Shown in pieces: positions 19,376 through 28,385 of a stretch of DNA of 64,000 bases. The position numbers were made by a program, and so were the translations under genes. The notes beneath the pieces are model-generated. The model was given only the letters and a program-made list of their open reading frames with translations, ran no database searches and was not told the DNA's origin. Positions within the stretch are counted from its first letter, which is position 1; each line of letters opens with the position of its first letter. The stretch is from positions 3,563,501-3,627,500 of the forward strand of contig NC_012796.1 of the NCBI RefSeq assembly GCF_000010665.1, in the 5' to 3' direction. Source of the stretch: Solidesulfovibrio magneticus RS-1 (GTDB lineage: Bacteria > Desulfobacterota > Desulfovibrionia > Desulfovibrionales > Desulfovibrionaceae).

Positions 19376-21631
19376 ATGACAATGACGTTTTCCCCCATCC
19401 GGCTTGAAGCCGCCATCGGCGACAAGACCGTGACCATCGAAACCGGCCGCCTAGCCAACCAGGCCGACGGCGCCATCTGGATCCAGTCCGGCGGCACGGT
19501 GGTGCTTGTCACCGCCTGCACCCAGGCCCTGGCCGAAGAAAAAGGCTTTTTCCCCCTGGTCGTCGACTACCAGGAAATGGCCTACGCCGCTGGCCGCATC
19601 CCGGGCTCCTACTTCCGCCGCGAAATCGGCCGCCCCTCCGAGCGCGAGGTGCTGGTGTGCCGCCTTATCGACCGCCCCTGCCGGCCGCTTTTCCCCAAGG
19701 GCTTCCGTGACGAAGTCCAGATCATCGCCACCGTGCTGTCCGCCGACGGCGAGGTCGAACCCGATGTTCTGGCCCTGACCGGCGCGTCCGCCGCTTTGCA
19801 CCTCTCCAAGATTCCCTTCCAGGGCCCCATCGCCGGCGGCCGGGTGGGCTACATCGACGGCCAGTTTGTCCTGAACCCCACCGTGGCCCAGATCGCGGCC
19901 GGCGCGGACCTCAATCTGGTCTTCGCCGCCTCCCGCGACGCCGTGGTCATGGTCGAAGGCGCGGGACGCTTCGTCTCCGAAGAGCTCCTGGCCGACGCCC
20001 TGGAATTCGGCCACAAAGCCATCCTGCCGCTGCTTGACCTTCAGGAGCAGCTACGCGAAAAGGCCGGCAAGCCCAAGATCGCCTTTACCCCGCCCGCGCC
20101 CATCGTCGAGCTTGAAGCCCTGGTTGCGGCCACGGCCGAAGCCGGACTCAAGCAAGCCTTCACCATCCAGGAAAAGATGGCCCGTCGCGAAGCCCGCAAG
20201 GCCGTCAAGCAGGCCGTCATCGAAGCCGTGGTCGCCGCCTACCCGGAGACGCCGCTGTACAAGATGAAGGCCGGCGAAATCCTGGAGAGCATGGAGAAAA
20301 AACTCCTGCGCAAGCTCATCAAGGACACCGGCATCCGCCTCGACGGCCGCAACACCACCACGGTGCGCCCCATCGGCATCGAGGTCGGCGTGCTGCCCCG
20401 CACCCACGGCTCGGCCCTGTTCGCCCGCGGCGAGACCAAGGCCCTGTGCGTGGCCACCCTGGGCTCCACCGGCGACGAGCAGAAGATCGAGACGTTAAAT
20501 GGCGAGACGTACAAGCGCTTCATGCTCCACTACAACTTCCCGCCCTACTGCGTGGGCGAAGTCAAAATGCTGCGCGGCCCGTCGCGCCGGGAGATCGGCC
20601 ACGGCGCCCTGGCTGAGCGGTCCATCCTGCCGGTGCTGCCCGGCCCCGAGGAATTCCCCTTCACCATGCGCATCGTCTCCCAGGTCATGGAGTCCAACGG
20701 CTCCTCGTCCATGGCCTCGGTGGCCGGCGCGTCCCTGGCGCTGATGGACGCCGGCGTGCCCATCAAGGCCCCGGTGGCCGGCATCGCCATGGGCCTTATC
20801 AAGGAAGACGATGACTTCCTGGTGCTCACCGACATCCTCGGCGACGAGGACGCCATGGGCGACATGGACTTCAAGGTGGCCGGCACCGCTGACGGTGTCA
20901 CCGGCATCCAGATGGACATCAAGATCACCGGTATCCCCCAGGCTGTCATGCGCCAGGCCCTCAATCAGGCCAAGGACGCCCGTTTGCACATCCTGGGCCG
21001 CATGGCCGCCGTGCTGCCTGAGCCGCGCCCCGAACTGTCGGCCCTGGCCCCGCAGCTGGCCGTGGTGCACATCAACCCGGAAAAGATCCGCGAAGTGATC
21101 GGACCTGGCGGCAAGAACATCAAGGCCATGACCGCCGAGACCGGCGCGTCCATCGACATCGAGGACACGGGCAAGATCTCCATCTTCGCCCCGACCTTGG
21201 AGTCCCTGGAAAAGGCCAAGGCCCGGGTGCTCTACTATGACCAGCACGCCGACGTGGGCGCCAACTACAAAGGCCGGGTCATCAAGATCATCGACTGCGG
21301 CGCCATCGTCGAGATCCTGCCGGGCCTCGAAGGCCTGGTCCACGTGTCTCAGCTCGACGTGGAGCGGGTGGCCAGCCCCGCCGACGTGGTCAAGATGGGC
21401 CAGGAAATCGAGGTCAAGGTGCTTGACGTCGAGCCTACCGGCCGCGTGCGTCTGTCGCGCAAGGCCGTACTCAACGAAGAACGCGGCATCCCCTACGATC
21501 CGGCCGACTACGCCAAGACCGCCGGCCCCCGCCGCGACGGCGGCGATCGTCGCGGCCCACGTCGTGATGACCGCGGCCCGCGTCGCGACGACCGTGGCGG
21601 ACGCGACCGCGATCGCGGTCCCCGCGACTAG
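19376..21631 (+). CDS. pnp: Pnp, polynucleotide phosphorylase
   Basis: This 751-aa phosphorolytic 3'-5' exoribonuclease is a trimeric core of the RNA degradosome. It contains the first RNase PH domain (with PGSYFRREIGRPSERE), a helical linker, the second RNase PH domain (MASVAGASLALMDAGVPIK and the DILGDEDAMGDMDFKVAGT catalytic block), a KH domain (VIGPGGKNIKAM) and an S1 domain (about 622-690). The ATG at 19376 has GAGG 6 nt upstream. The last 35 residues are an unusual tail of RRD, RRG and DRG units, probably disordered and nucleic-acid binding. It ends the operon, followed by a strong terminator. Confidence 0.97.
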   Translation: MTMTFSPIRLEAAIGDKTVTIETGRLANQADGAIWIQSGGTVVLVTACTQALAEEKGFFPLVVDYQEMAYAAGRIPGSYFRREIGRPSEREVLVCRLIDRPCRPLFPKGFRDEVQIIATVLSADGEVEPDVLALTGASAALHLSKIPFQGPIAGGRVGYIDGQFVLNPTVAQIAAGADLNLVFAASRDAVVMVEGAGRFVSEELLADALEFGHKAILPLLDLQEQLREKAGKPKIAFTPPAPIVELEALVAATAEAGLKQAFTIQEKMARREARKAVKQAVIEAVVAAYPETPLYKMKAGEILESMEKKLLRKLIKDTGIRLDGRNTTTVRPIGIEVGVLPRTHGSALFARGETKALCVATLGSTGDEQKIETLNGETYKRFMLHYNFPPYCVGEVKMLRGPSRREIGHGALAERSILPVLPGPEEFPFTMRIVSQVMESNGSSSMASVAGASLALMDAGVPIKAPVAGIAMGLIKEDDDFLVLTDILGDEDAMGDMDFKVAGTADGVTGIQMDIKITGIPQAVMRQALNQAKDARLHILGRMAAVLPEPRPELSALAPQLAVVHINPEKIREVIGPGGKNIKAMTAETGASIDIEDTGKISIFAPTLESLEKAKARVLYYDQHADVGANYKGRVIKIIDCGAIVEILPGLEGLVHVSQLDVERVASPADVVKMGQEIEVKVLDVEPTGRVRLSRKAVLNEERGIPYDPADYAKTAGPRRDGGDRRGPRRDDRGPRRDDRGGRDRDRGPRD

Positions 21632-21655
21632 TCGCGCTTTCCCTGCCAATGACAA

Positions 21656-21688
21656 GGGGAGCCTCCGTACGGGGGCTCCCCTTTTTTT
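21656..21688 (+). terminator. terminator after pnp
   Basis: GGGGAGCC pairs with GGCTCCCC around a 10-nt loop and is followed by seven T residues. It ends the rimP-pnp operon. Confidence 0.9.
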
Positions 21689-21734
21689 GCGGCCTGGGAG
21701 CGGACTTTCCGCACTGTCCGGCACGTTGCCCACA

Positions 21735-21774
21735 ATAAAAAAGCCCGGCCCGGAATCGCTTCCGGGCCGGGCTT
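21735..21774 (-). terminator. terminator of the glycine-zipper lipoprotein gene
   Basis: AAGCCCGGCCCGGAA and its perfect 15-nt complement enclose the loop TCGC; on the minus strand the stem runs into TTTTTTATT, 23 nt after the lipoprotein stop. Confidence 0.9.
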
Positions 21775-21797
21775 GGCGTTGCAGCGGGAGGGAAAAA

Positions 21798-22544
21798 CTA
21801 CCAAACTGGGTTGTTGATGGGCACGATAAACGTCTGGGCGTGCTGATCGTAGCGCAGCACCACCCGCAGGGAATGGATGCCGAGGTTGGACGGGAAGTAG
21901 AGGTAGCCGGGCATGAGGCCGCCGGGGGCGATGGGCGCGGCCCGCCAGGCGTAGGTGGCGATGTCCTGGTAGACCGTGGCCCGGTACTGCTCCATGCTCG
22001 GCTGTTGGGAAAGCGCCGCGCCGCCCACCGCGCCGATGCCCGCGCCAATAAGCGCGCCCGGACCGGCTCCCCAGCCGTAGTTGAAGCCCGAGCCGATAAG
22101 CGCGCCAAGGCCCGCGCCCACGGCCGCGCCGGTCAGCCCCCCCACCACCGCCGCCTCGGCGCTTTTCTTGTAGGCCGTGGAGGCAAACACCACCTCGGCC
22201 GCCTGGGCCACCGGGTACGGCGGATACTCCACACCGCCCGGGCCGATGCCCCGGCACTCCTCGGCGTAGACGATGGGGCTCGCCCCGGATTTGTTGCGCA
22301 CTAAAAGCAGCGCCGGGGTCAGCCCGGCCTCGTAATAGTTGATGCCCTTGCCGCCCCAGACGTAGCGCACCGCGCCCAGATCCCACTGGGGCGTGCGCAC
22401 GGCGCTGGGCAGCATGGCCGGATCGACCACGCCGTTTATTTGCGGATTGGGCGGCGTATAGGTGGCGCAGGCGAAAAGCGACAACGACAGGGCCAGCGCG
22501 ACGACAAGGCGCAGCGGACCGGAAAGACGCGATAACGGTTTCAT
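21798..22544 (-). CDS. glycine-zipper lipoprotein of unknown function
   Basis: This 248-aa protein starts at ATG 22544 behind GAGG and has a lipoprotein signal ending in LSLFAC. The middle (about residues 120-190) is a glycine-zipper region with alternating Gly/Ala runs such as TGAAVGAGLGALIGSG and GALIGAGIGAVGGA, a pattern seen in envelope proteins that insert into or span membranes. The C-terminal third is beta-rich (LRVVLRYDQHAQTFIVPINN). No enzymatic motif is seen. It stands alone, convergent with pnp and bounded by its own terminator. The function is not known to me. Confidence 0.75.
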   Translation of the reverse strand: MKPLSRLSGPLRLVVALALSLSLFACATYTPPNPQINGVVDPAMLPSAVRTPQWDLGAVRYVWGGKGINYYEAGLTPALLLVRNKSGASPIVYAEECRGIGPGGVEYPPYPVAQAAEVVFASTAYKKSAEAAVVGGLTGAAVGAGLGALIGSGFNYGWGAGPGALIGAGIGAVGGAALSQQPSMEQYRATVYQDIATYAWRAAPIAPGGLMPGYLYFPSNLGIHSLRVVLRYDQHAQTFIVPINNPVW

Positions 22545-22663
22545 AATACCTCGTAAATGGCGTTGGTCATGGTTGCCCGGCCCCATGACGGCAGGCCGTT
22601 TGTTTGCTATAGCGGCTGGCGCGGGCGGAGTCCATGCCCCGCGAGAAGCCTCGCCACCCGCCG

Positions 22664-23500
22664 TCATTCCACCAGCACCCCGGCGTAGCCCACCACCTGG
22701 TCGTAGTCGCCGCTGACCTCCCCGGAGGTGGCGTAGGCGGCCAGCCGGGCCGAGGTGGCCCCGAGCGCCTGGGCGATCAGAAGGCCCAGCGTCATGGGCA
22801 GCACGCCGCACATGCTGATGTCCTCGCGCCGCACCACGTCCAATAGCCCTTGCGGGTCCAGGGCGAGAACCCGGGCCAGGGCCAGGGAGTCGCGCTTTTT
22901 GGCCGCCGCTTCGGGCAGGTAATGGCTCATGTCGGAGCTGACGATGATGGAGACCGGCCCGGACCAGGCGGCCAGCACTTCGGCCATGGCCTGGGCCGTT
23001 TCGGCCAGGACGCCCGGACGCGACTCGGCCACGGCCACCGGCACGATGCGGCAGCCCGGCCGCACGGCAGTTACAAACGGCAGCAGCACTTCCAGGGAAT
23101 GTTCGCCCAGATGGGCCGCCCGGTCCGGCGAAAGCCCGGGCGCGGCGGCGAGCAAGGCCTCGGCCAGGGCCGCCTCCACGGGCACGTCCCGGCCCGGGAT
23201 GCGCCAGGCCCCGTCCGACCACACGGCCAATCGCCCCCCCCGTCCGGTGTGGTTGGGGCCAAGGAGCAGCAGCGTGTCGGCGAGGTTGGCCGCGCCCAGG
23301 GTCTTGCCGGCCACCGGGCCGCTGTAGACGGCTCCGGCGTGGGGGGCCATGGCCAGCAGGGTCGGCTTGTCCGAAGGTGCGCCGGCCTCGGCCAGATAGG
23401 CGGCCGTTTCCCGGGCCAGGGCGGCGGGATCGGCCGGATAGAACCGCCCGGCCACCACGGGCTGGCGAATGGATGCGGCGGACGTCGCGGATGCGGGCAT
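22664..23500 (-). CDS. MEMO1-family protein (AmmeMemoRadiSam protein B)
   Basis: This 278-aa protein belongs to the MEMO1 family. It shows IRQPVVAGRFYPADPAAL at the start, APHAGAVYSG, LLGPNHTGRG, LGEHSLEVLLPF and VSSDMSHYLP, a set of conserved His/Asp/Cys positions resembling class III extradiol dioxygenases. In many bacteria this protein is encoded with an AMMECR1 domain and a radical SAM enzyme; neither lies next to it here. ATG 23500 with AAGGAG 6 nt upstream was preferred over a longer frame. The substrate is unknown. Confidence 0.88.
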   Translation of the reverse strand: MPASATSAASIRQPVVAGRFYPADPAALARETAAYLAEAGAPSDKPTLLAMAPHAGAVYSGPVAGKTLGAANLADTLLLLGPNHTGRGGRLAVWSDGAWRIPGRDVPVEAALAEALLAAAPGLSPDRAAHLGEHSLEVLLPFVTAVRPGCRIVPVAVAESRPGVLAETAQAMAEVLAAWSGPVSIIVSSDMSHYLPEAAAKKRDSLALARVLALDPQGLLDVVRREDISMCGVLPMTLGLLIAQALGATSARLAAYATSGEVSGDYDQVVGYAGVLVE

Positions 23501-23587
23501 GACCGGCTCCTTGCCGCCGGCAGCAAAACGGAACGGCGGCATCCTCTCTCTAGCCCCGGGCGCAGCGAATGACAAGGGCGCGGGCGG

Positions 23588-26524
23588 CTATTGGGGACGA
23601 GTCAGGGCGTCGAGGCGGTTTTGCAGGCCGCTGGCGGCCAGATCCGAGGCGGCCATGCGGCCGTAGAGGGATTCGGGCGCGGCGTCGCGCATGGCCGTCA
23701 GCGTGGCCCGCCAGCCCTCGACGTCGCCCATGGCCCGCTGGATGGCGGCGATGCGCATCCGGTTGCCGGCATAGTCGTCATCGCCTTCCTTGCACAGCTT
23801 GGCGTAGGCCTCGGCCAGCTTGAGGGCCTTGGAATAGTCGCCAAGGGCCCGGGCGGCTTCGATCTGGATGTTGACGGCGGCCTTGCGCTTGTCCGGGTCG
23901 CGGCCGGTTTCCTTGAACATGAAATCGGCCTCGCCGGCGTAGAGCTGGGCTTTTTCCCATTCCTTCTTGGCCATGGCCTCCTTGGCCACGAAATAGAGGG
24001 CATAGCAGCGCTTTTCGGCCTCCAGATCGCGGTCGCCGGCCATTTTGGTCCACAGGGGCAAGGCCCGGGAGGCTTCGCCGAGATTTTCCAGGGCCTCGGC
24101 CACCAGATATTCCAGGCCCCGGCGCTGGCTGGGAGAAAACCGCCAGCCCTGGACCTTGCGGGCCAGCTCCACGATCTCGCGCCAGTTGCGGTCGTTCTGG
24201 TAAACCGACATGGCCATGGTCAGCGCCCAGTTGCCGTTGTCGGACTCCTTGGGACCGATGTAGGGCGAGGCTTCCTTGATGGCGTTTGCCGTATCGCCGG
24301 TGCGCAGGTAGGCCAGGGCCAGCCCCAGGCGGGTGGTGTCCGACAGCAACCCCCGGTTGGTGTTGATCAGCCGGTATTCCTTGTAGGCCGCCACCAGCCG
24401 GTCATAGTCCTTGTGGGCCAGCATGTCGGCGGCCATGCGCTCAAAGGCGGTGATGGCCGTCTCCTCGGCCTTGGGGGCCAGCTCGCTTTGAGGGTAGCGC
24501 TCCAGATAGGCGGCGGATTCCTTGAGGCTGCCGGGATAGTTCTGCTGGTGCAGCAGCCACATGGCCAGCTTGAGTTGGGCCAGGGGCGCCAGCGGGCTTT
24601 GGGGATGGTCGCGGATGATGCTGCGGTAGATTTCCTCGGGGCTGCCGTACTGCGGCTTGTCGAAAAGCGGGAACATCTCGGAGATGGTGGGCTGGTCGTG
24701 AACGCCCTGCTCGGCCAGGCGCATCTTGGCCACGAGTCCCCCTTCGCTGTCCGGGTAGTCCTTGATGGCCAAATTGTAGAAATCCACGGCTCCGGGCTTG
24801 TTGCCCAGGCGGGCGTAGATGTCGCCGAGCTTGGCCAGGACCAGATCGGCGTCCTTGGCATCCGGCTCCATGTTGTAGAACAGCATGTAGCAGTCGCGAG
24901 CTTTCTTGAAATCGCCGTTCTTGTAGGCGATGTCGCCGGTGATGCGAAGAATTTGCGGAAACTCCGTATAATAGCGCGGCCAGCGTTTATCGATGTAGTC
25001 GGCTATCTGGGCGGCTTCCTTGTAGCGACCCAGGCGAACCAGGGTCTTGGCCATGCCCATGGCCCCTTCGCGCACGAACTTGCTCTCCGGGAACTTTTCG
25101 ACGACGTTTTTGTACTCTTCCTCGGCCTTCTTGTACTCGCCGCGATCAAAATAGTATTCGCCCCAGGCGAAATTGACCATGGGGACGCTGGCGTCGGTGG
25201 GATACTTGCGCGTGAGCACGTTGAAGTAGCCCTTGGCTTCGGGGATGTTGCCCACGCGAAGGTTGAGCATCCCCAGCTGCAGCAGGGTCTCGGGCACCCG
25301 GTAGGAGTTGGGGTTGACGTTGATGGCTTCGTTCAAAGCCTTTTGAATTTCGTCATAGTGGCCGGCCAGATCGTCCTTGTGCAGGTCCATCTGGACGCCG
25401 GCCAGGGTGTGCATGGCCTCTTCGCGCACGTCGGGCTTGAGCTTGGGGCTCAGCACCAGGCTGCGCAGCATGTTGTTGGCCCCGAAGAAGTTGCCGGCCA
25501 GCCGTTCAGCCTGGGCGGCCACCAGGGTGTTGGCGTCGTGGTCTTCTTCCTGGGCCGGGGGCGTGGCCTCGGCGCTGGCCGGGGCGTGGTCGGCGGCCGG
25601 CGGTTTGGGCGCGGCCTCGGCCTTGGCGGCCGGAGCCGGTTTCTGGTCCTTGGCGGGCGGCGTCACCGGGGCGCGGGTCTCGTCGCCGGCCAGGGCCGGG
25701 GGAATCGGCGGCAATTTGACGGCCTGACGCAGTTCGCCGCCACCGCTCGGGACTTGTCCTTTGCCGCCGGCCGGCTGTTCGGTCAGGGCCGGGGAGGGCG
25801 CGCGGGCCATGCCGTCGGGGCGCAGCACCGGGGCCTTGTCCGGGCTGACGCGAAGGGCCGTGGCCCGCATGGACGAGGGCACGGCGTAAAAGGCTTCCTT
25901 GGCAGCCTCGGGCTGGCCGGCCTTGGCCGGCTCGGCGGCTGGCGGAGCCAGCGATGGCGGCAGCGGCGGCAAATCCAGGGGACCGGGCTTGGGATTGGGC
26001 GGCGTGACGGGCAGGGTCAGGGCCGAGGACGGCTTGACGACGGGATCGACCGGCGGCCAGGTGGTGCTGGGCGTAGCCGAAGGCGCGCCTGGCGACCAGT
26101 TGGCTCCGGCCGGGTCGCGGTAAACTTGCAGCTTGAGTCCCTGGTCGCCCTCGGGCCAGCCCACGAAACCGAAAGCGTCGGATTTCAGGCGCACAATGAC
26201 GGTGTCGCCTTCCAGACGCACGCCTTCCAAAAGCCGCGAGGAATTGAAATCGGCCGGCCCGGGCGGCGTTTCGCCGGCCAGGGTTCCGGCCGGAAAGGCC
26301 AGGCTGATCTCCACCGGGCCGGTGCGGCTGATGGCCGGATAGCCTCCACGCTTGGAAAACTGGAGCAAAAGCGAGTCCGTGTCGGCCTTGGTGACCGTGG
26401 ACACGGACAAGGCCGCCGCCGATCCGGCGGACAGCGCGGCCACGACGACCGCCAGAAGAAGCCGCCAGAGGGCGGCGCGAAGGGAGAGGCTCACGCCGGG
26501 TTTTCTTGCAAGGACCATGCTCAT
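23588..26524 (-). CDS. large exported tetratricopeptide-repeat protein
   Basis: This 978-aa protein has an N-terminal signal peptide (LWRLLLAVVVAALSAGSAAA). Next comes a beta-rich segment of about 130 residues that resembles an AMIN-like periplasmic domain (ISLAFPAGTLAG, VRLEGDTVIVRLKS). A Pro/Ala-rich linker of about 200 residues follows, and then more than ten TPR-like helical pairs to the end, e.g. VPMVNFAWGEYYFDRGEYKK. Such proteins are usually periplasmic scaffolds. It lies 136 nt downstream of a sigma-54 activator gene on the same strand, which suggests co-expression. The role is unknown; a link to envelope or flagellar function is inference from context. Confidence 0.8.
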   Translation of the reverse strand: MSMVLARKPGVSLSLRAALWRLLLAVVVAALSAGSAAALSVSTVTKADTDSLLLQFSKRGGYPAISRTGPVEISLAFPAGTLAGETPPGPADFNSSRLLEGVRLEGDTVIVRLKSDAFGFVGWPEGDQGLKLQVYRDPAGANWSPGAPSATPSTTWPPVDPVVKPSSALTLPVTPPNPKPGPLDLPPLPPSLAPPAAEPAKAGQPEAAKEAFYAVPSSMRATALRVSPDKAPVLRPDGMARAPSPALTEQPAGGKGQVPSGGGELRQAVKLPPIPPALAGDETRAPVTPPAKDQKPAPAAKAEAAPKPPAADHAPASAEATPPAQEEDHDANTLVAAQAERLAGNFFGANNMLRSLVLSPKLKPDVREEAMHTLAGVQMDLHKDDLAGHYDEIQKALNEAINVNPNSYRVPETLLQLGMLNLRVGNIPEAKGYFNVLTRKYPTDASVPMVNFAWGEYYFDRGEYKKAEEEYKNVVEKFPESKFVREGAMGMAKTLVRLGRYKEAAQIADYIDKRWPRYYTEFPQILRITGDIAYKNGDFKKARDCYMLFYNMEPDAKDADLVLAKLGDIYARLGNKPGAVDFYNLAIKDYPDSEGGLVAKMRLAEQGVHDQPTISEMFPLFDKPQYGSPEEIYRSIIRDHPQSPLAPLAQLKLAMWLLHQQNYPGSLKESAAYLERYPQSELAPKAEETAITAFERMAADMLAHKDYDRLVAAYKEYRLINTNRGLLSDTTRLGLALAYLRTGDTANAIKEASPYIGPKESDNGNWALTMAMSVYQNDRNWREIVELARKVQGWRFSPSQRRGLEYLVAEALENLGEASRALPLWTKMAGDRDLEAEKRCYALYFVAKEAMAKKEWEKAQLYAGEADFMFKETGRDPDKRKAAVNIQIEAARALGDYSKALKLAEAYAKLCKEGDDDYAGNRMRIAAIQRAMGDVEGWRATLTAMRDAAPESLYGRMAASDLAASGLQNRLDALTRPQ

Positions 26525-26660
26525 TTTGCCCTCGCCGTTACCCCTGCCGCGGTGGCGGCAAACGAAACGCGCCCCTCGGTGAAACCCCGCGTCATCCCTG
26601 ATGGTTTGGGAATGCTCCCGGGGCAGCCGGGAAAGACGCCAGCAAGGTGCGGCCTGGGCC

Positions 26661-27674
26661 TCAATCGCCGGCCATGTTGCGCTTTTTGAGCTTTTCAATC
26701 AGCGTCGTGCGTTTGATGCCGAGCAGTTCCGCCGCCTGGTTTTTCACCCCCGAGGCCTTGCCCAGGGCCTCGATGAGGAGCTTTTCCTCCAGGGTGTCCA
26801 TGAAGTCCTTGAGTCCCATGGATTTCTCGGCCAGATCGGCCAGGGTCGGCCAGCGGAAGCCGGCCTCGGCCAGAGCGACCGGCGGTGGCGGCGGGGCCAC
26901 GCCGGCATGGTCGAGAATCTTGCGCGGCAGGTCCTCAATGCCCACCACCTCGCTGTCGCACAGGATGGACAGGCGCTCCATGAAGTTTTCCAGCTCACGC
27001 ACGTTGCCCGGCCAGGGATAGCCCAGCACCAGCCCCCGGGCCTCGGGCGAAAACGTCAAGGTGGGCCGGCTTTTCTGGCGGCAGAAACGGCCCAGGAAAT
27101 AGTCGGCCAAAAGCAGGATGTCCTGGCCGCGTTCGCGTAGCGGCGGCAGATGGAGCGGGATGACGTTTAAACGGTAGTAAAGGTCTTCGCGAAACCGCCC
27201 CGCCGCCACCTCGGTTTCCAGGTCGCGGTTGGTGGCGGCCACGATGCGCACGTCAGCCTTGAGGGTCTTGTCGCCGCCGACGCGTTCGTACTCTTTCTCC
27301 TGGAGCGCCCGCAGGATTTTCACCTGCAGGCTCAAGTCCATCTCGCCGATTTCGTCGAGAAAAATCGTGCCGCCCTCGGCCAGTTCGAACCGCCCCTGCC
27401 GCGTGCGCACGGCCGAGGTAAACGCCCCCTTTTCGTGGCCGAAAAGCTCGGATTCCAGGAGTTCGCGCGGGATGGCCCCACAGTTGACCGGCACGAAGGG
27501 CTTGCCGGCCCGGCGGCTGTTGGCGTGCAACGCCCGCACGAGCAGTTCCTTGCCCGTGCCGGATTCGCCCGTGACCAGCACCGTGGAGTCGGTGGGGGCC
27601 ACCTTGGCCAGCACGCGCAGGACCTCGGCAAGGCAAGCACTCTGCCCGACCATGCCGGAAAGGTTCAGTTCCAT
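26661..27674 (-). CDS. sigma-54-dependent transcriptional activator without receiver domain
   Basis: This 337-aa protein consists of an AAA+ sigma-54 interaction domain (about 10-240) and a Fis-type helix-turn-helix at the C-terminus (NQAAELLGIKRTTLIEKLKK). Visible motifs are the Walker A GESGTGKE, the sigma-54-contacting GAFTSA, Walker B GGTIFLDEIGEMD and the arginine-finger region FREDLYYRLNV. There is no N-terminal receiver or sensor domain, so control may be by partner proteins or by expression, as in FleQ/FlrA-like or PspF-like regulators. Neighbours are a flagellar rod-like gene and the TPR gene; flagellar operons earlier in the window carry sigma-54 promoters that it might activate (inference). 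GGAGG precedes ATG 27674. Confidence 0.93.
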   Translation of the reverse strand: MELNLSGMVGQSACLAEVLRVLAKVAPTDSTVLVTGESGTGKELLVRALHANSRRAGKPFVPVNCGAIPRELLESELFGHEKGAFTSAVRTRQGRFELAEGGTIFLDEIGEMDLSLQVKILRALQEKEYERVGGDKTLKADVRIVAATNRDLETEVAAGRFREDLYYRLNVIPLHLPPLRERGQDILLLADYFLGRFCRQKSRPTLTFSPEARGLVLGYPWPGNVRELENFMERLSILCDSEVVGIEDLPRKILDHAGVAPPPPPVALAEAGFRWPTLADLAEKSMGLKDFMDTLEEKLLIEALGKASGVKNQAAELLGIKRTTLIEKLKKRNMAGD

Positions 27675-27720
27675 CTGGCCTCCGGAAGAAAGCGCCGCCA
27701 ATCCGGGCGGTTTCCCCTGG

Positions 27721-27758
27721 TCTATAGCTTCGTTCCGGGGCTGTCAATTTACTGACAG
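27721..27758 (-). promoter_or_regulatory. promoter and dyad operator upstream of the sigma-54 activator
   Basis: On the minus strand TTGACA and TATAGA are separated by 15 bp, a shorter gap than usual. Overlapping the -35 box is a perfect inverted repeat CTGTCA-N6-TGACAG (27741-27758). This arrangement suggests a repressor-controlled promoter for the regulator gene. Confidence 0.45.
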
Positions 27759-27873
27759 GAAAAAGAACGGCGCATTCGGCGCACCGGCCAATTCCATCAG
27801 CGTTTTTTCAATATATACGGCTGTTGCAAGGCGCTGCCAGCCAAACGCCCGCGCGCCATTTAGGGACGCGAAC

Positions 27874-28260
27874 CTAGACCCGCATGTCCAGCAGCGTGCC
27901 GAGCATCTGGTCCTGGCTGCGGATGGTCACGACGTTGGCCTCGAAGGCCCGGGAAGTCTGGATCATGTCCACGGTCTGCCGGGCCAGATCCACGTTGCTC
28001 GTCTCCACCAGCCCGGCCGAAGGCTCGTACACCCCGGCCTGGTTGTAGGCGCTGACGGATTCCGGCTGATAGCCGCCGGGCGAAGCGTCGCGCACGATGT
28101 CGGACACGCGCACGCCCTGCCCGTCCGGGCCGGTCTCCAGGCGGGCATCCTGGGACTTGTAGCCGTCGGTGTTGACGTTGGCCACGTTGTTGGCCGTGAC
28201 CGCCATGGACGTGGAAAAAGCGCTGAGCGCCGACTGGGCGGCGGATATGGCGTCGGTCAT
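27874..28260 (-). CDS. FlgC-like flagellar basal-body rod protein
   Basis: This 128-aa protein has the rod-protein N-terminal signature AVTANNVANVNTDGYKSQD and the C-terminal block NVDLARQTVDMIQTSRAFEA. These are the two halves of the axial-protein fold with almost no middle domain, as in FlgB/FlgC. It is encoded alone, away from the main rod operons, next to a sigma-54 activator. Whether it is the true FlgC or an extra rod-like protein cannot be told from this window. GGGAGG precedes the ATG at 28260. Confidence 0.85.
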   Translation of the reverse strand: MTDAISAAQSALSAFSTSMAVTANNVANVNTDGYKSQDARLETGPDGQGVRVSDIVRDASPGGYQPESVSAYNQAGVYEPSAGLVETSNVDLARQTVDMIQTSRAFEANVVTIRSQDQMLGTLLDMRV

Positions 28261-28385
28261 GGGCTGCCCTCCCGTCCTTGGGATTGGGGTCCGTCCCTTC
28301 CACATAATGCAGCCCGGCCCCATGGGCAAGCGCCGCCAAGGCGCAAACCGGTTGAAGGCAGCCGCCCCCCATGCTAGAGCCGGCC

